This document shows positions 41,068 to 49,540 of a stretch of 64,000 nucleotides of DNA, one piece after another (within the stretch, counting starts at the first letter, position 1; each line of letters begins with the position of its first letter). Source of the stretch: Betaproteobacteria bacterium (GTDB lineage: Bacteria > Pseudomonadota > Gammaproteobacteria > Burkholderiales > Casimicrobiaceae). The stretch is from contig JADJWJ010000001.1 in NCBI GenBank assembly GCA_016716425.1, positions 176,001 to 240,000 on the forward strand, given 5' to 3'. The translations under genes were made by a program, and so were the position numbers. The notes under the pieces were generated by a model. The model was not told the origin of the DNA, made no database searches, and saw only the letters and a program-made list of their open reading frames with translations.

Positions 41068-42567
41068 ATGGCCGCGAAGAAGAAGACGATCCGCACGATC
41101 CCGCAGGAGCGCACGCCGATGCGAGAGCAGGACCCGCAGGAGCGCGCGCGCAACTTCTCCGAGGTCGCGTGCGGCTACTCGGTCGAGGACGCGCTGCGCG
41201 AGGCCGACCGCTGCCTGCAGTGCGCCGACGAGCCATGCGTGCGCGGCTGCCCGGTAGGCATCGACATCCCGGCGTTCATCCAGAAGATCGCCGAAAAGCA
41301 CTACCACGGCGCGTACGACATCATCACCGACACCAACCTGCTGCCGTCGATCTGCGGCCGCGTGTGCCCGCAGGAGAACCAGTGCGAGGGCGTGTGCACG
41401 GTCGGCGACACGCTGGAGCCGGTCGCGATCGGCCGCCTCGAGCGCTTCGTCGGCGACCTGGCGATCCAGGAGTCGTGGGCGAACATCCCGTACATCGAGC
41501 CGTCCGGCTACAAGGTCGGCATCGTCGGCGCCGGGCCCGCGGGCATGGCGTGCGCGGCCGACATGGCGAAGGCGGGCTGCGAGGTCACCGTCTACGAGGC
41601 GTTCCACCAGCCCGGCGGCGTGCTTAAGTACGGCATCCCCGACTTCCGGCTGCCCAACGACGTCATCGACGCCGAGATCGACAAGCTGAAGCGGCTCGGC
41701 ATCAAATTCGAATGCAACACGCTGGTCGGCCGCCTGTTCACGATCGAGCAGATGGTCACCGAGATGGGCTACCACGCGGTGTTCATCGGCACGGGCGCCG
41801 GGTACCCGAGCTTCATGGGCATTCCCGGCGAGTCGCTGAACGGCGTCCTGTCGGCCAACGAGCTGCTGACGCGCTGCAACCTGATGCGCGCGCGCGACTT
41901 CCCGAACTTCGACACGCCGTTGAAGCCCGGCAGGCACGTCGCGGTGATCGGCGCCGGCAACACGGCGATGGATGCGCTGCGCGTGTCGCTGCGGCTGGGT
42001 GCGGAGTCCGTCCACTGCATCTACCGGCGCTCGCGCAAGGAAGCGCCGGCGCGGATCGAGGAGATCCACCACGCCGAGCAGGAAGGTGTGGACTTCAACT
42101 GGCTGTCGTCGCCGGTCGAGATTCTGGGCGACGACAACAAGTGCGTGCGTGGCCTGCGCTGCGTGAAGATGGAGCTGGGCGAGCCGGACGAATCCGGCCG
42201 GCGGCGTCCGGTGGTCGTGCCCGGCAGCGAGTTCGAGTTCGTCGCCGACATGGTCGTGTTCGCGATCGGCACCAACGCCAACCCGATCCTCGGTCAGACC
42301 GCCAAGCTGAAGCTCAACAAGTGGGGTTACATCGCCACCGACGAGAATCTCGCGACGTCGATCGCCGGCGTCTACGCCGGCGGCGACATCGTCACGGGTG
42401 CCGCGACCGTGATCGAGGCGATGGGCGCGGGCCGCCGCGCCGCGCGCAGCATGAAGGCGTATCTCGGCCTGCGCGACAGCGAGTCCGTCTACGACGCTGC
42501 GGCCGCCGGCACGCGGTTCGGCATTCCCGGCAGCGAGCACGGCTTCGCGCGCGTGCGGCTGGCGTGA
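41068..42567 (+). CDS. NfnB-like (GltA-type) FAD/[4Fe-4S] oxidoreductase subunit
   Basis: A 499-residue protein of the NADPH-dependent glutamate synthase small-chain/NfnB family. The N-terminal iron-sulfur region shows CLQCADEPCVRGCPVGIDIP and ICGRVCPQENQCEGVCTVGD. Two dinucleotide folds follow: VGIVGAGPAGMACAADMAKA (about 150) and VAVIGAGNTAMDALRVSLRL (about 292), then a C-terminal GVYAGGDIVTGAATVIEAMG. No glutamate synthase large subunit is nearby. With the NfnA-like partner it would form a transhydrogenase that exchanges electrons among NADH, NADPH and ferredoxin. A small poly-Lys start (AAKKKTIRTIPQERT) precedes the conserved part. Confidence 0.87.
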   Translation: MAAKKKTIRTIPQERTPMREQDPQERARNFSEVACGYSVEDALREADRCLQCADEPCVRGCPVGIDIPAFIQKIAEKHYHGAYDIITDTNLLPSICGRVCPQENQCEGVCTVGDTLEPVAIGRLERFVGDLAIQESWANIPYIEPSGYKVGIVGAGPAGMACAADMAKAGCEVTVYEAFHQPGGVLKYGIPDFRLPNDVIDAEIDKLKRLGIKFECNTLVGRLFTIEQMVTEMGYHAVFIGTGAGYPSFMGIPGESLNGVLSANELLTRCNLMRARDFPNFDTPLKPGRHVAVIGAGNTAMDALRVSLRLGAESVHCIYRRSRKEAPARIEEIHHAEQEGVDFNWLSSPVEILGDDNKCVRGLRCVKMELGEPDESGRRRPVVVPGSEFEFVADMVVFAIGTNANPILGQTAKLKLNKWGYIATDENLATSIAGVYAGGDIVTGAATVIEAMGAGRRAARSMKAYLGLRDSESVYDAAAAGTRFGIPGSEHGFARVRLA

Positions 42568-42573
42568 ACAACG

Positions 42574-42661
42574 TTCACAAAGAGGCGCAGAGGCGCAGAG
42601 GCGCAGAGGAAACCCAAGTCGCCGAATGAGCCTGCTTTTTTCTGCGCCTCTTTGTGAAATG
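42574..42661. repeat. Inverted-repeat element, TTCACAAAGAGGCGCAGA type
   Basis: GTTCACAAAGAGGCGCAGAG with two further GGCGCAGA repeats on the left faces TTTTCTGCGCCTCTTTGTGA on the right, giving arms of at least 16 bases. It fills the gap between the NfnB-like gene and the KOR alpha gene. The stem followed by T-rich bases could act as a partial terminator. Confidence 0.75.
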
Positions 42662-42684
42662 AACTTCCCCCCAAGGACCACCCC

Positions 42685-44586
42685 ATGACCGAAGCCGCTC
42701 TCGTCGACCGTCCCGCCACGCCCGGCCCGGGCGCGGGCAAGCGTGCGACGATCCTGACCGAGCACATCGTCGAGGTGATCAGCGACTCGGGCGAAGGCGC
42801 GCAGCGCTGCGGCCAGTCGCTGGGCGCCATCGCCGCGCGCAGCGGCAACGGCATCTGGACCGTCGAGATCATCCCGGCCGAGATCCAGCCGCCGGCGCGC
42901 AGCGTGGCCGGCGCGTCCGGCATCCGCATCCGGATCGGGGCGACGCGCGTGACCAACGGCGGCGACGAGACCGACCTCGCCATCGCGTTCAACGAGCAGG
43001 TGCTGATCGGCCGCGTGCGCGCCGGCGAGCTGAAGCCGGGTGCCACGATCCTCCTCGAGAGCACGTGGCGCGAGCACAAGGACCCGACGATCGTCGCCTC
43101 GTACACGGAGACCGTGGCCTCGCTGCAGGAGACCGGCTACAAGGTCTACGAAATTCCGCTCGAGCGCGAGTGCCGTGCGCTGATGACCGACGCACGCCGC
43201 GGCAAGAACATGTTCGTGCTCGGCATGCTGTGCAGCATCTACAGCCTCGACATGCAGCTGGCGCGCGACCAGGTCGCGCGGATCTTCGGCAAGAAGGACG
43301 CCAAGGTCATCGCGACCAACGTCCGGCTGCTGGAGGCCGGGTTCGCCTGGGGCGAGGCGAACCTCGACTTCAAGTACGCGATTCCCGCCGAGCGCTCGCA
43401 GACGCCGCAGATCGTCGTCAACGGCAACACGGCGATCGCCCTCGGCGTGCTCGCGTCCGGCATGGACATCTGCGCGATGTACCCGATCACCCCGGCCACG
43501 TCGGCGTCGCACTACCTGTCGGAGTGCTTCGAGCGCGTCGGCGGCCTCGTGCACCAGGCCGAGGACGAGATCGCCGCATGTGCGTTCGCGATCGGCGCCT
43601 CGTACGCCGGCCGCTGCGCGGTCACGATCACCTCGGGCCCAGGCTATTCGCTGAAGCAGGAAGGGCTGGGCCTCGCGGTCATGGCCGAGATCCCGCTGGT
43701 CGTCGTCAACGTCCAGAGAGGCGGCCCCTCGACGGGCCAGCCGACCAAGGTCGAGCAGGGCGACCTGCTGACCACGGTGTTCGGCAGCCACGGCGACGCG
43801 CCGAAGGTCGTGCTCGCGGTCGCGGACATCGAGGACTGCTTCTACACGATGATCACCGCGCGCAAGATCGCCGAGACCTTCAACATGGTGGTGGTCGTCC
43901 TGTCGGACGCGAGCCTCGCGACGGCGCAGCAGCCGTTCCCGCGACCGCAGTTCTCCGAGGACTGGCTGGCACCCCCGCTCGACCAGTCGCCGGTGCCCGC
44001 AGGCGCCAAGCCATACGACTGGGACCCGGTGACCGGCATCGCGCGCCGGTTCGTCCCCGGGCAGCCGGGCGGCATGCACACGCTGACCGGCCTCGCCCAC
44101 GACACGATGAGCAAGGTCGCGTACGACCCGACGATCAACGAGCAAGGCCTGCGGATGCGCAGCCTCAAGCTCACGACGCTGCAGAAGACGCTGCGGACGC
44201 CGCCGGTCCACGGCGACCCGGAGGGCGACCTTCTGGTCGTCGGCTGGGGCAGCACGAAGGGTGCGATCGAGGAGGCCGTCGACCGCGCACGCGCGCAAGG
44301 GCTCAAGGTGTCGTCGCTGCACCTGCGCTTCATCCAGCCGATGCCGTCCGGAATCGGCGCGATCATGAAGCGGTTCGGCAAGGTCATGACCGTCGAGGGC
44401 AACTGGTCGGACCGGCGCGACGACGAGCTGGTCGACGAGGAGAATCGCCGCTACTCGGCGCTCGCGATGATGCTGCGGTCGCGCTACCTCGTCGACGTCG
44501 ACTGCTGGAGCGAGGCGCGCGGCCAGCCGATCAAGCCGGGCGAGGTCCTGAAGGTCATGCAGGCAAAGCTCGCGGAAGGAAGATAG
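42685..44586 (+). CDS. 2-oxoacid:ferredoxin oxidoreductase, fused gamma-alpha subunit (set 1)
   Basis: A 633-residue protein. Gamma-type domain at about 20-215 (GEGAQRCGQSLGAIAARSGN, then VTNGGDETDLAIAFNEQVLI). The alpha domain begins with NTAIALGVLASGMDICAMYP, then YPITPATSASHYLSECF and QAEDEIAACAFAIGASYAGR, GPGYSLKQEGLGLAVMAEIP and VNVQRGGPSTGQPTKVEQGD. The YPITP and GPSTGxPT motifs are standard for KorA. It decarboxylates a 2-oxoacid to acyl-CoA using ferredoxin, with the TPP site on the beta subunit. It couples to the beta gene with a 2-base gap. 2-oxoglutarate is the usual substrate of this two-chain form; others cannot be excluded. Confidence 0.9.
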   Translation: MTEAALVDRPATPGPGAGKRATILTEHIVEVISDSGEGAQRCGQSLGAIAARSGNGIWTVEIIPAEIQPPARSVAGASGIRIRIGATRVTNGGDETDLAIAFNEQVLIGRVRAGELKPGATILLESTWREHKDPTIVASYTETVASLQETGYKVYEIPLERECRALMTDARRGKNMFVLGMLCSIYSLDMQLARDQVARIFGKKDAKVIATNVRLLEAGFAWGEANLDFKYAIPAERSQTPQIVVNGNTAIALGVLASGMDICAMYPITPATSASHYLSECFERVGGLVHQAEDEIAACAFAIGASYAGRCAVTITSGPGYSLKQEGLGLAVMAEIPLVVVNVQRGGPSTGQPTKVEQGDLLTTVFGSHGDAPKVVLAVADIEDCFYTMITARKIAETFNMVVVVLSDASLATAQQPFPRPQFSEDWLAPPLDQSPVPAGAKPYDWDPVTGIARRFVPGQPGGMHTLTGLAHDTMSKVAYDPTINEQGLRMRSLKLTTLQKTLRTPPVHGDPEGDLLVVGWGSTKGAIEEAVDRARAQGLKVSSLHLRFIQPMPSGIGAIMKRFGKVMTVEGNWSDRRDDELVDEENRRYSALAMMLRSRYLVDVDCWSEARGQPIKPGEVLKVMQAKLAEGR

Positions 44587-44588
44587 CC

Positions 44589-45578
44589 ATGGCGATCCCC
44601 GTCACGCAATGCATCATCAAGCTGCACGAGGAACACCACAACCTCGAGGACTACCAGGGCGGCGTGCCGCGCTGGTGCTCGGGTTGCGGCGACAACGCGA
44701 TCCTCGCGGCCGTGCAGAGGCTGTGCCGCGACGAGGACCTGGCGCCCGAGCGCACGGTGTTCGTGTCCGGCATCGGCTGCTCGTCGCGCTTTCCCCACTA
44801 CATGAAGACGTACGGCTTCCACGGCATCCACGGGCGGGCGTTCCCGATCGCCGAGGGCGTCAAGATGGCGCGCCCGGACCTCTCCGTGTTCGTGAACACC
44901 GGCGACGGCGACTGCTGCAGCATCGGCGCCGCGCACTGGATCCACGCGATCCGCTACAACATGAACATGACGGTGATCCTGCACGACAACCACGTGTACG
45001 GGCTCACCAAGAAGCAGGCGTCGCCGACGTCGCCGATGGGGATGAAGAGCAACACGACGCCGCGCGGCGCCGTGCTCGAGGCACTTAACCCGCTGACGGT
45101 CACGCTGGGCGTGCAGAACGTGTCGTTCGTGGCGCAGGGCGTGGACTGGATTCCCGACCTGCTGTACGACATCATCGCCAAGGCCTACCGCCACCGCGGG
45201 TTCTCGTTCGTGCGCATCATCCAGCGCTGCCCCGAGTTCCTGCCCAAGATGTTCGAGCCGTGGCTGCACGACCCGGGCAAGACGCTGCTGCTCACGCACG
45301 CGAACGGCCTCACGCCGTCCGCGGAGACCTCGCGCATCTACAAGAACCAGCGCGAGCACGACCCGCTCGACATCCACAAGGCGCGCGAGATCGCGTCGGG
45401 CGAGGATCCGATCCCGGTGGGCATCCTCTACCAGAACCCCGAGGTGCCGTGCTACGAGGAGGTGCGGGGCGCCGGACAGCCGCGCACCGCCGAGCACATC
45501 CGCGCGGGACTGGAGGCGGAGTTCGACAAGGTCACGATCTGGCCGGAAGAGGGCCGGACGCAACCGCGCGCGGCGTAA
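44589..45578 (+). CDS. 2-oxoacid:ferredoxin oxidoreductase beta subunit (set 1)
   Basis: A 329-residue TPP-binding subunit. Features: GGVPRWCSGCGDNAILAAVQ (cluster-binding Cys near residue 30), FVSGIGCSSRFPHYMKTYGF, GIHGRAFPIAEGVKMARPDL, TPP motif NTGDGDCCSIGAAHWIHAI with HDNHVYGLTKKQASPTSPMG, and GVDWIPDLLYDIIAKAYRHR. These identify KorB. It starts 2 bases after the alpha subunit (GAAGGAAGATAGCC ribosome site). The electron acceptor may be the ferredoxin domain of the 735-residue protein downstream. Confidence 0.92.
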   Translation: MAIPVTQCIIKLHEEHHNLEDYQGGVPRWCSGCGDNAILAAVQRLCRDEDLAPERTVFVSGIGCSSRFPHYMKTYGFHGIHGRAFPIAEGVKMARPDLSVFVNTGDGDCCSIGAAHWIHAIRYNMNMTVILHDNHVYGLTKKQASPTSPMGMKSNTTPRGAVLEALNPLTVTLGVQNVSFVAQGVDWIPDLLYDIIAKAYRHRGFSFVRIIQRCPEFLPKMFEPWLHDPGKTLLLTHANGLTPSAETSRIYKNQREHDPLDIHKAREIASGEDPIPVGILYQNPEVPCYEEVRGAGQPRTAEHIRAGLEAEFDKVTIWPEEGRTQPRAA

Positions 45579-45617
45579 CGAACGACGCTGCGGTCCATGT
45601 CGATGTTCGCACACCCT

Positions 45618-45712
45618 CCGTCGTTCCCGCGCACGCGGGAACCCAGTGTCGTTTCCCGGGAAGCGCGCGTGCGCGAGGACGTCGCTGGGTCCCCGCTTGC
45701 GCGGGGACGACG
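45618..45712. repeat. Dispersed inverted-repeat element, family A, copy 4
   Basis: Left arm CCGTCGTTCCCGCGCACGCG and right arm CCCCGCTTGCGCGGGGACGA enclose a 45-base core. It separates KorB of set 1 from the ferredoxin-domain protein; from 45579 to 45793 no gene is visible. Confidence 0.72.
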
Positions 45713-45793
45713 CTACCACAAACTCCGGCACCACGCTGAAGCGACCAGCCCGACAGGGCCGCGCGCAAGCTGACTTACGCAGGGCGTTCCGCA

Positions 45794-48001
45794 ATGGACA
45801 TGGCCGCGAGATTCCAGGACCAGTTGGTGTTCCACATGACCGGCAAGCGCGCCGGCGACGGGCTGGCGCCCGTCGACGTCACGCAGCTGCGTCCCGCGGC
45901 GCTGGCGCCGTTCCGCGACCTCGCGCGGCTGCGCTACGACTACCCGCTGGTGCTGCCCGAAGCTGCGGCGGACGGCGACTACGTGCATTCGCTGTCGGCG
46001 GTCGTCGGCAGCCTGCTGGCCGACATCGCGCCGCGCGGCATCGAGGGCGAGCGCCTGCGCAAGCACGTGCTGCGGCTCGAGCGCGAGTTGCGCACGATGC
46101 TCGCGCGCGGAGAGGCGGGCACGCTGTCCGAGATGTGGGCGACGGCCGCCGCGCGGCTCGGTTCCGGCGACGTGACCGTCGCCAAGGTGCTCGCGCAGGC
46201 CGGCGACTCGCTCAAGGTCGACGGTGACGTCGTCGACTGCGACGCGCAGCTGCCGGCACGGTTCGTCCGGCAGGCGTGGCGGGCCGCGCAGGCACGCAAG
46301 GGCGGCGAGTTCAGGCAGCTCGTCGACGGATTGATCCGCAAGCTCTCCGACATTCAGCGCGCGGCGTTCGCGCACTCGGCGGCGGGGCAGCAGCCGCAGG
46401 CGCTGGCCGCGTCGATCGGCAGCGCGCACGCCGACGTGTTCGATTTCGCGGTCATGTCGAAGCTCGTCGCGCGCAACGCGCCGCGCGACGAACTGCCGGC
46501 CGCGCGGCGTGCGCGCATCGAAGGGGCGCTGTCGGTGCTTCGCGCGCAGCCGTTCTACGAGGACCCGGCGGCGGTCGGCGGCTCGATGCGCTACCAGTTC
46601 GAGTTCGACGACTGCGCGGCGGCCGTGGACGCGTACCGCGCGCGCCTGCCGCGCCTGACCGCGATGGTCAGGGCGATCGCGATCGCCGAGCTCGAATCCT
46701 CCGGCGCGTACGTCGCGGCCGACCACGATCCGTTCTTCGAGCGCTACGACGAGAACGCGCTCACGGCCGACGACCTGGCGCTCTTCCCCGACTACCTGGT
46801 GACGATCCCGGCCGACCGGAACGACGCGTCGGAGAACGCAGGGCTGATCGACATGCTGTCGGCGGGCCTCCCCGTCAAGGTGCTGGTGCAGCAGACCGAC
46901 CTCCTGGAAGAAGCGTCGATCGGCACCGGCCACTTCGCGTTCGGCGTGCGCAGCGCGCGCCTCGCGACGACGGCGATGGGGCTGGGCGGCATGTTCGTGC
47001 TGCAGGCCACGAGCGCCGACCTCTATGCGCTGCGCGAGCGCGTGCAGCGCGGGCTCGCGTGCCGCGGGCCGGCGCTGTTCTCCATATTCGCCGGCTCGCC
47101 GGCGGCCGCCGGCGACCTGCCGCCGTACCTGACCGCGGCCGCGGCGCGCGAGTCGCGCGCGTTCCCCGCGTTCGCCTACGACGCGACGGCGGGCGAAAAT
47201 TGGGCCGCGCGCTTCTCGCTCGCGGGCAACCGCAACGCCGGCGACGACTGGGCCGTCGACCCGCTCGAGTACGCGGACGACGACCTGCAGCGGGTGACCG
47301 AGCCGGTCGCATTCACGTACGCCGACTTCGTGCTGTGCGACCGCCGGTACGCTTCGCACTTCGCCGTGGTGCCGCGCGAGCGCTGGAACGACGGCATGCT
47401 GCCGGTCGCGCAGTGGGTGAGGCTGCCCGAGCGCCCGGCCACCGAGCGCGTTCCATACCTGTGGGCGGTCGACGCCGATGACCGGCTGCACCGCGTCATC
47501 GTCGACGCGCGCCTGATGCAGGCGACGCGCCGCTGCCTGCTGCTGTGGCACCGTTTGCAGGAGCACGCCGGCATTCACGACTCGCACGCCGAGCGCCTGC
47601 TGGCGCGCGAACGCGCCGCATGGGAGACGGAGAAGCAGCAGGCGCGCGTGGCGCTGGCGCAGGCCGCCGGCGTGGCCGCCACGGAGGCGCCGGCGAGCGT
47701 TGCCGCGCCCGCACCCGCCGCGGAAGCCGAGGCGGCGGGCGAGAAGCCGCCGTCCGACGAGGCGTGGATCGAGACCGCGCGCTGCCCGAGCTGCAACGAG
47801 TGCCAGACCATCAACGACAGGATGTTCGCCTACAACGACAACAAGCAGGCGTACATCAAGGACATCGACGCGGGCACCTATCGCCAGCTGGTCGAGGCGG
47901 CCGAGGTCTGCCAGGTGGCGATCATCCACCCGGGCAAGCCGCGCAATCCGAACGAGCCGGGGCTGGCGGAATTGCTCGAGCGCGCCAAGCCGTTCCTCTG
48001 A
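45794..48001 (+). CDS. 735-residue protein ending in a single [4Fe-4S] ferredoxin domain
   Basis: The first 640 residues match no family I recognise: they are mainly soluble helical sequence with DYLVTIPADRNDASENAGLI, GLPVKVLVQQTDLLEEASIG and FVLQATSADLYALRERVQRG. After an Ala/Pro/Glu-rich linker, the last 65 residues have CPSCNECQTINDRMFAYND, then YIKDIDAGTYRQLVEAAEVC and QVAIIHPGKP. The C-x2-C-x2-C...C spacing is that of one-cluster ferredoxins such as Desulfovibrio africanus ferredoxin. Its place after KOR set 1 suggests it takes electrons from KOR. The N-terminal part could be a partner or enzyme domain; no catalytic motif is clear. Confidence 0.75.
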   Translation: MDMAARFQDQLVFHMTGKRAGDGLAPVDVTQLRPAALAPFRDLARLRYDYPLVLPEAAADGDYVHSLSAVVGSLLADIAPRGIEGERLRKHVLRLERELRTMLARGEAGTLSEMWATAAARLGSGDVTVAKVLAQAGDSLKVDGDVVDCDAQLPARFVRQAWRAAQARKGGEFRQLVDGLIRKLSDIQRAAFAHSAAGQQPQALAASIGSAHADVFDFAVMSKLVARNAPRDELPAARRARIEGALSVLRAQPFYEDPAAVGGSMRYQFEFDDCAAAVDAYRARLPRLTAMVRAIAIAELESSGAYVAADHDPFFERYDENALTADDLALFPDYLVTIPADRNDASENAGLIDMLSAGLPVKVLVQQTDLLEEASIGTGHFAFGVRSARLATTAMGLGGMFVLQATSADLYALRERVQRGLACRGPALFSIFAGSPAAAGDLPPYLTAAAARESRAFPAFAYDATAGENWAARFSLAGNRNAGDDWAVDPLEYADDDLQRVTEPVAFTYADFVLCDRRYASHFAVVPRERWNDGMLPVAQWVRLPERPATERVPYLWAVDADDRLHRVIVDARLMQATRRCLLLWHRLQEHAGIHDSHAERLLARERAAWETEKQQARVALAQAAGVAATEAPASVAAPAPAAEAEAAGEKPPSDEAWIETARCPSCNECQTINDRMFAYNDNKQAYIKDIDAGTYRQLVEAAEVCQVAIIHPGKPRNPNEPGLAELLERAKPFL

Positions 48002-48017
48002 CGCTGCGCGCACGGCC

Positions 48018-48067
48018 CCTCACCCCAGCCCTCTCCCCGCTTGCGGGGAGAGGGTTGGGGTGAGGGG
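48018..48067. repeat. Inverted-repeat element of CCCTCACCCC type, copy 2
   Basis: CCCCTCACCCCAGCCCTCTC and its mirror GAGAGGGTTGGGGTGAGGGG form a near-perfect hairpin with stem of about 22 bases around CCGCTTGCGG. It is a compact form of the element at 19711. It comes 17 bases after the stop of the ferredoxin-domain gene and may terminate it. Confidence 0.8.
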
Positions 48068-48105
48068 TGTCGCGCGGCACGACACGGCACGCACGGGCGC
48101 GCACG

Positions 48106-48261
48106 GGGTCAGACCCTGTCGGTGCCGACTCGCGGCGTTCAAGGGTCTGACCCCGGATGCCGACTCGCGGCGCCCAAGGGTCTGACCCCTGATGCCGGAT
48201 CGCGGCGGGCAAGGGTCTGACGCCTGATGCCGACCCGCGGCGTCGCAGGGGTCTGACCCCC
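48106..48261. repeat. 35-base tandem repeat with GGTCTGACC cores
   Basis: Units starting AAGGGTCTGACCCC, followed by (C/T)GATGCCGACTCGCGGCG, begin at 48141, 48176 and 48211, with a diverged unit at about 48246 and a partial inverted-start copy at 48106. The stop of the minus-strand thioredoxin-like gene lies at the end of the array. Each unit holds a GGTCTGACC palindrome, also found at 27265-27311. It lies between convergent genes. Confidence 0.85.
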
Positions 48262-49275
48262 TCACTCCATCAGGTCGACGTGCTGGCCCTTCGCGCGGAG
48301 TGCTTCGGTGCGCAGCTGCAGGTAGCGCTGGAACGACGGCTCGGCGCGGTATGCGCCGTCGGCGACGTAGGCGAGCGCGCCTGACACGTGGAACGGGCGC
48401 AGGAACGCCTCCAGCCGGAACACCTCGGTCCCCGCCGCGTCGAACAGGACGATGGTCGGCGCGTAGACGACCTTGAGGTCGCGCGCCCAGGCCTGCGCGT
48501 TGCTCTTCCGGCCATCGGGCAGCGTCACCGGCGTCGCTGCGCCCAGCGACAGGCGCACGACGTCGAACCGCTCGACCTGCGCCAGCACCTCGCGGCGCTT
48601 GAAGCTCGCGTTGTGCAACTCGTCGCAGCCGGCGCAGTCGGTGGTCTCGAACACGACCGCCAGCGGCTTGTCGCCGGGCCTGCGCGTCAGGTCGTACGGC
48701 GGCTTGCGGAAGAACGGCTGGTCGGCGAGCTTCGGGTTGGCCGGCTCGCGCGCGGCGTGCCCCAGGTACGCGGTCAGCGATTCGCTGCGCTCGCGCTTGC
48801 CGGCAACGTAGTCGAGCACGGCCTCGAAGCGGTGCGGCGGGTAGTAGCCGTTCAGACGCGCCACGACCTTGCCCGCCTCGTCGAAGAACAGCAGCGTCGG
48901 CGTGAACTGCACGTTCATCGCGCGCGCGAAGTCCTTCTCGGTCGTCGCCTTGCCGTCGAGTGCGGTCACCTCGCGGTCGCCCCACATGTTGATGGCGACC
49001 GCGACGAAGTGGCGGTGCATTCTGTCGACGATGCCCTTCTGCGCGAAGTTGTTGACCATCAGCAGCTTGCAGTACGGGCAGCCGTCCTGGCCGAAGTAGA
49101 CCATCAGCCGCTTGCCGTCGCGGGCGGCGTCGTCGATGTCCTCGCGCAGGTCGAGGAACGTGTTCGCGAACCACGGCGGAATGTCGATCGCGTGCGGCGA
49201 GGGATCCTGCGCACGGGCGGCGCCGGTCGACAGCGCCGCGAGCACGAGGACGCAGGTGCGAACGAGTGGGGACAT
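48262..49275 (-). CDS. Exported double thioredoxin-fold protein
   Basis: A 337-residue protein with signal SPLVRTCVLVLAALSTGAAR. The first thioredoxin domain has FGQDGCPYCKLLMVNNFA (CPYC near 71) and FTPTLLFFDEAGKVVARLNG. The second has VVFETTDCAGCDELHNASF (CAGC near 220) and VVYAPTIVLFDAAGTEVFRL. This two-domain form resembles SoxW/DsbD-gamma-like periplasmic thioredoxins. It may keep periplasmic cysteines reduced. It is convergent with the ferredoxin-domain gene across the 35-base array. The 265 bases before the next gene hold nothing clear. Confidence 0.8.
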   Translation of the reverse strand: MSPLVRTCVLVLAALSTGAARAQDPSPHAIDIPPWFANTFLDLREDIDDAARDGKRLMVYFGQDGCPYCKLLMVNNFAQKGIVDRMHRHFVAVAINMWGDREVTALDGKATTEKDFARAMNVQFTPTLLFFDEAGKVVARLNGYYPPHRFEAVLDYVAGKRERSESLTAYLGHAAREPANPKLADQPFFRKPPYDLTRRPGDKPLAVVFETTDCAGCDELHNASFKRREVLAQVERFDVVRLSLGAATPVTLPDGRKSNAQAWARDLKVVYAPTIVLFDAAGTEVFRLEAFLRPFHVSGALAYVADGAYRAEPSFQRYLQLRTEALRAKGQHVDLME

Positions 49276-49540
49276 GGCAACGGGCGCCGCTCGCTGGATT
49301 CGGTGAGCCAAGAATAGCACCGCGCCCCGGGGTTCCTCGCGCGTCGCCGTCGATGCGCCGCACAAGACCACGCTCGCTGCAAGGGATAAACCCGTCAGGG
49401 CGTCCAGCCTTTCCTCCCAGCGCAGGCAGGCGTAGCATCGCGGCAGCGAAACCCGGTCCGGTCGCGGCGGGCGGCACGGCCGCTCGCAACGCGCGCGCAC
49501 GACGGCGGCGGGGACCCGGGCGCGCACTGGAGGAGATTGT

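Noticed and set aside
44484..45794. Open frame antisense to korB of set 1
   Set aside because: It lies opposite a strongly conserved gene and has no domain.
48106..48261. Possible CRISPR array
   Set aside because: Units follow each other without spacers and no cas gene is present, so it is a simple tandem repeat.
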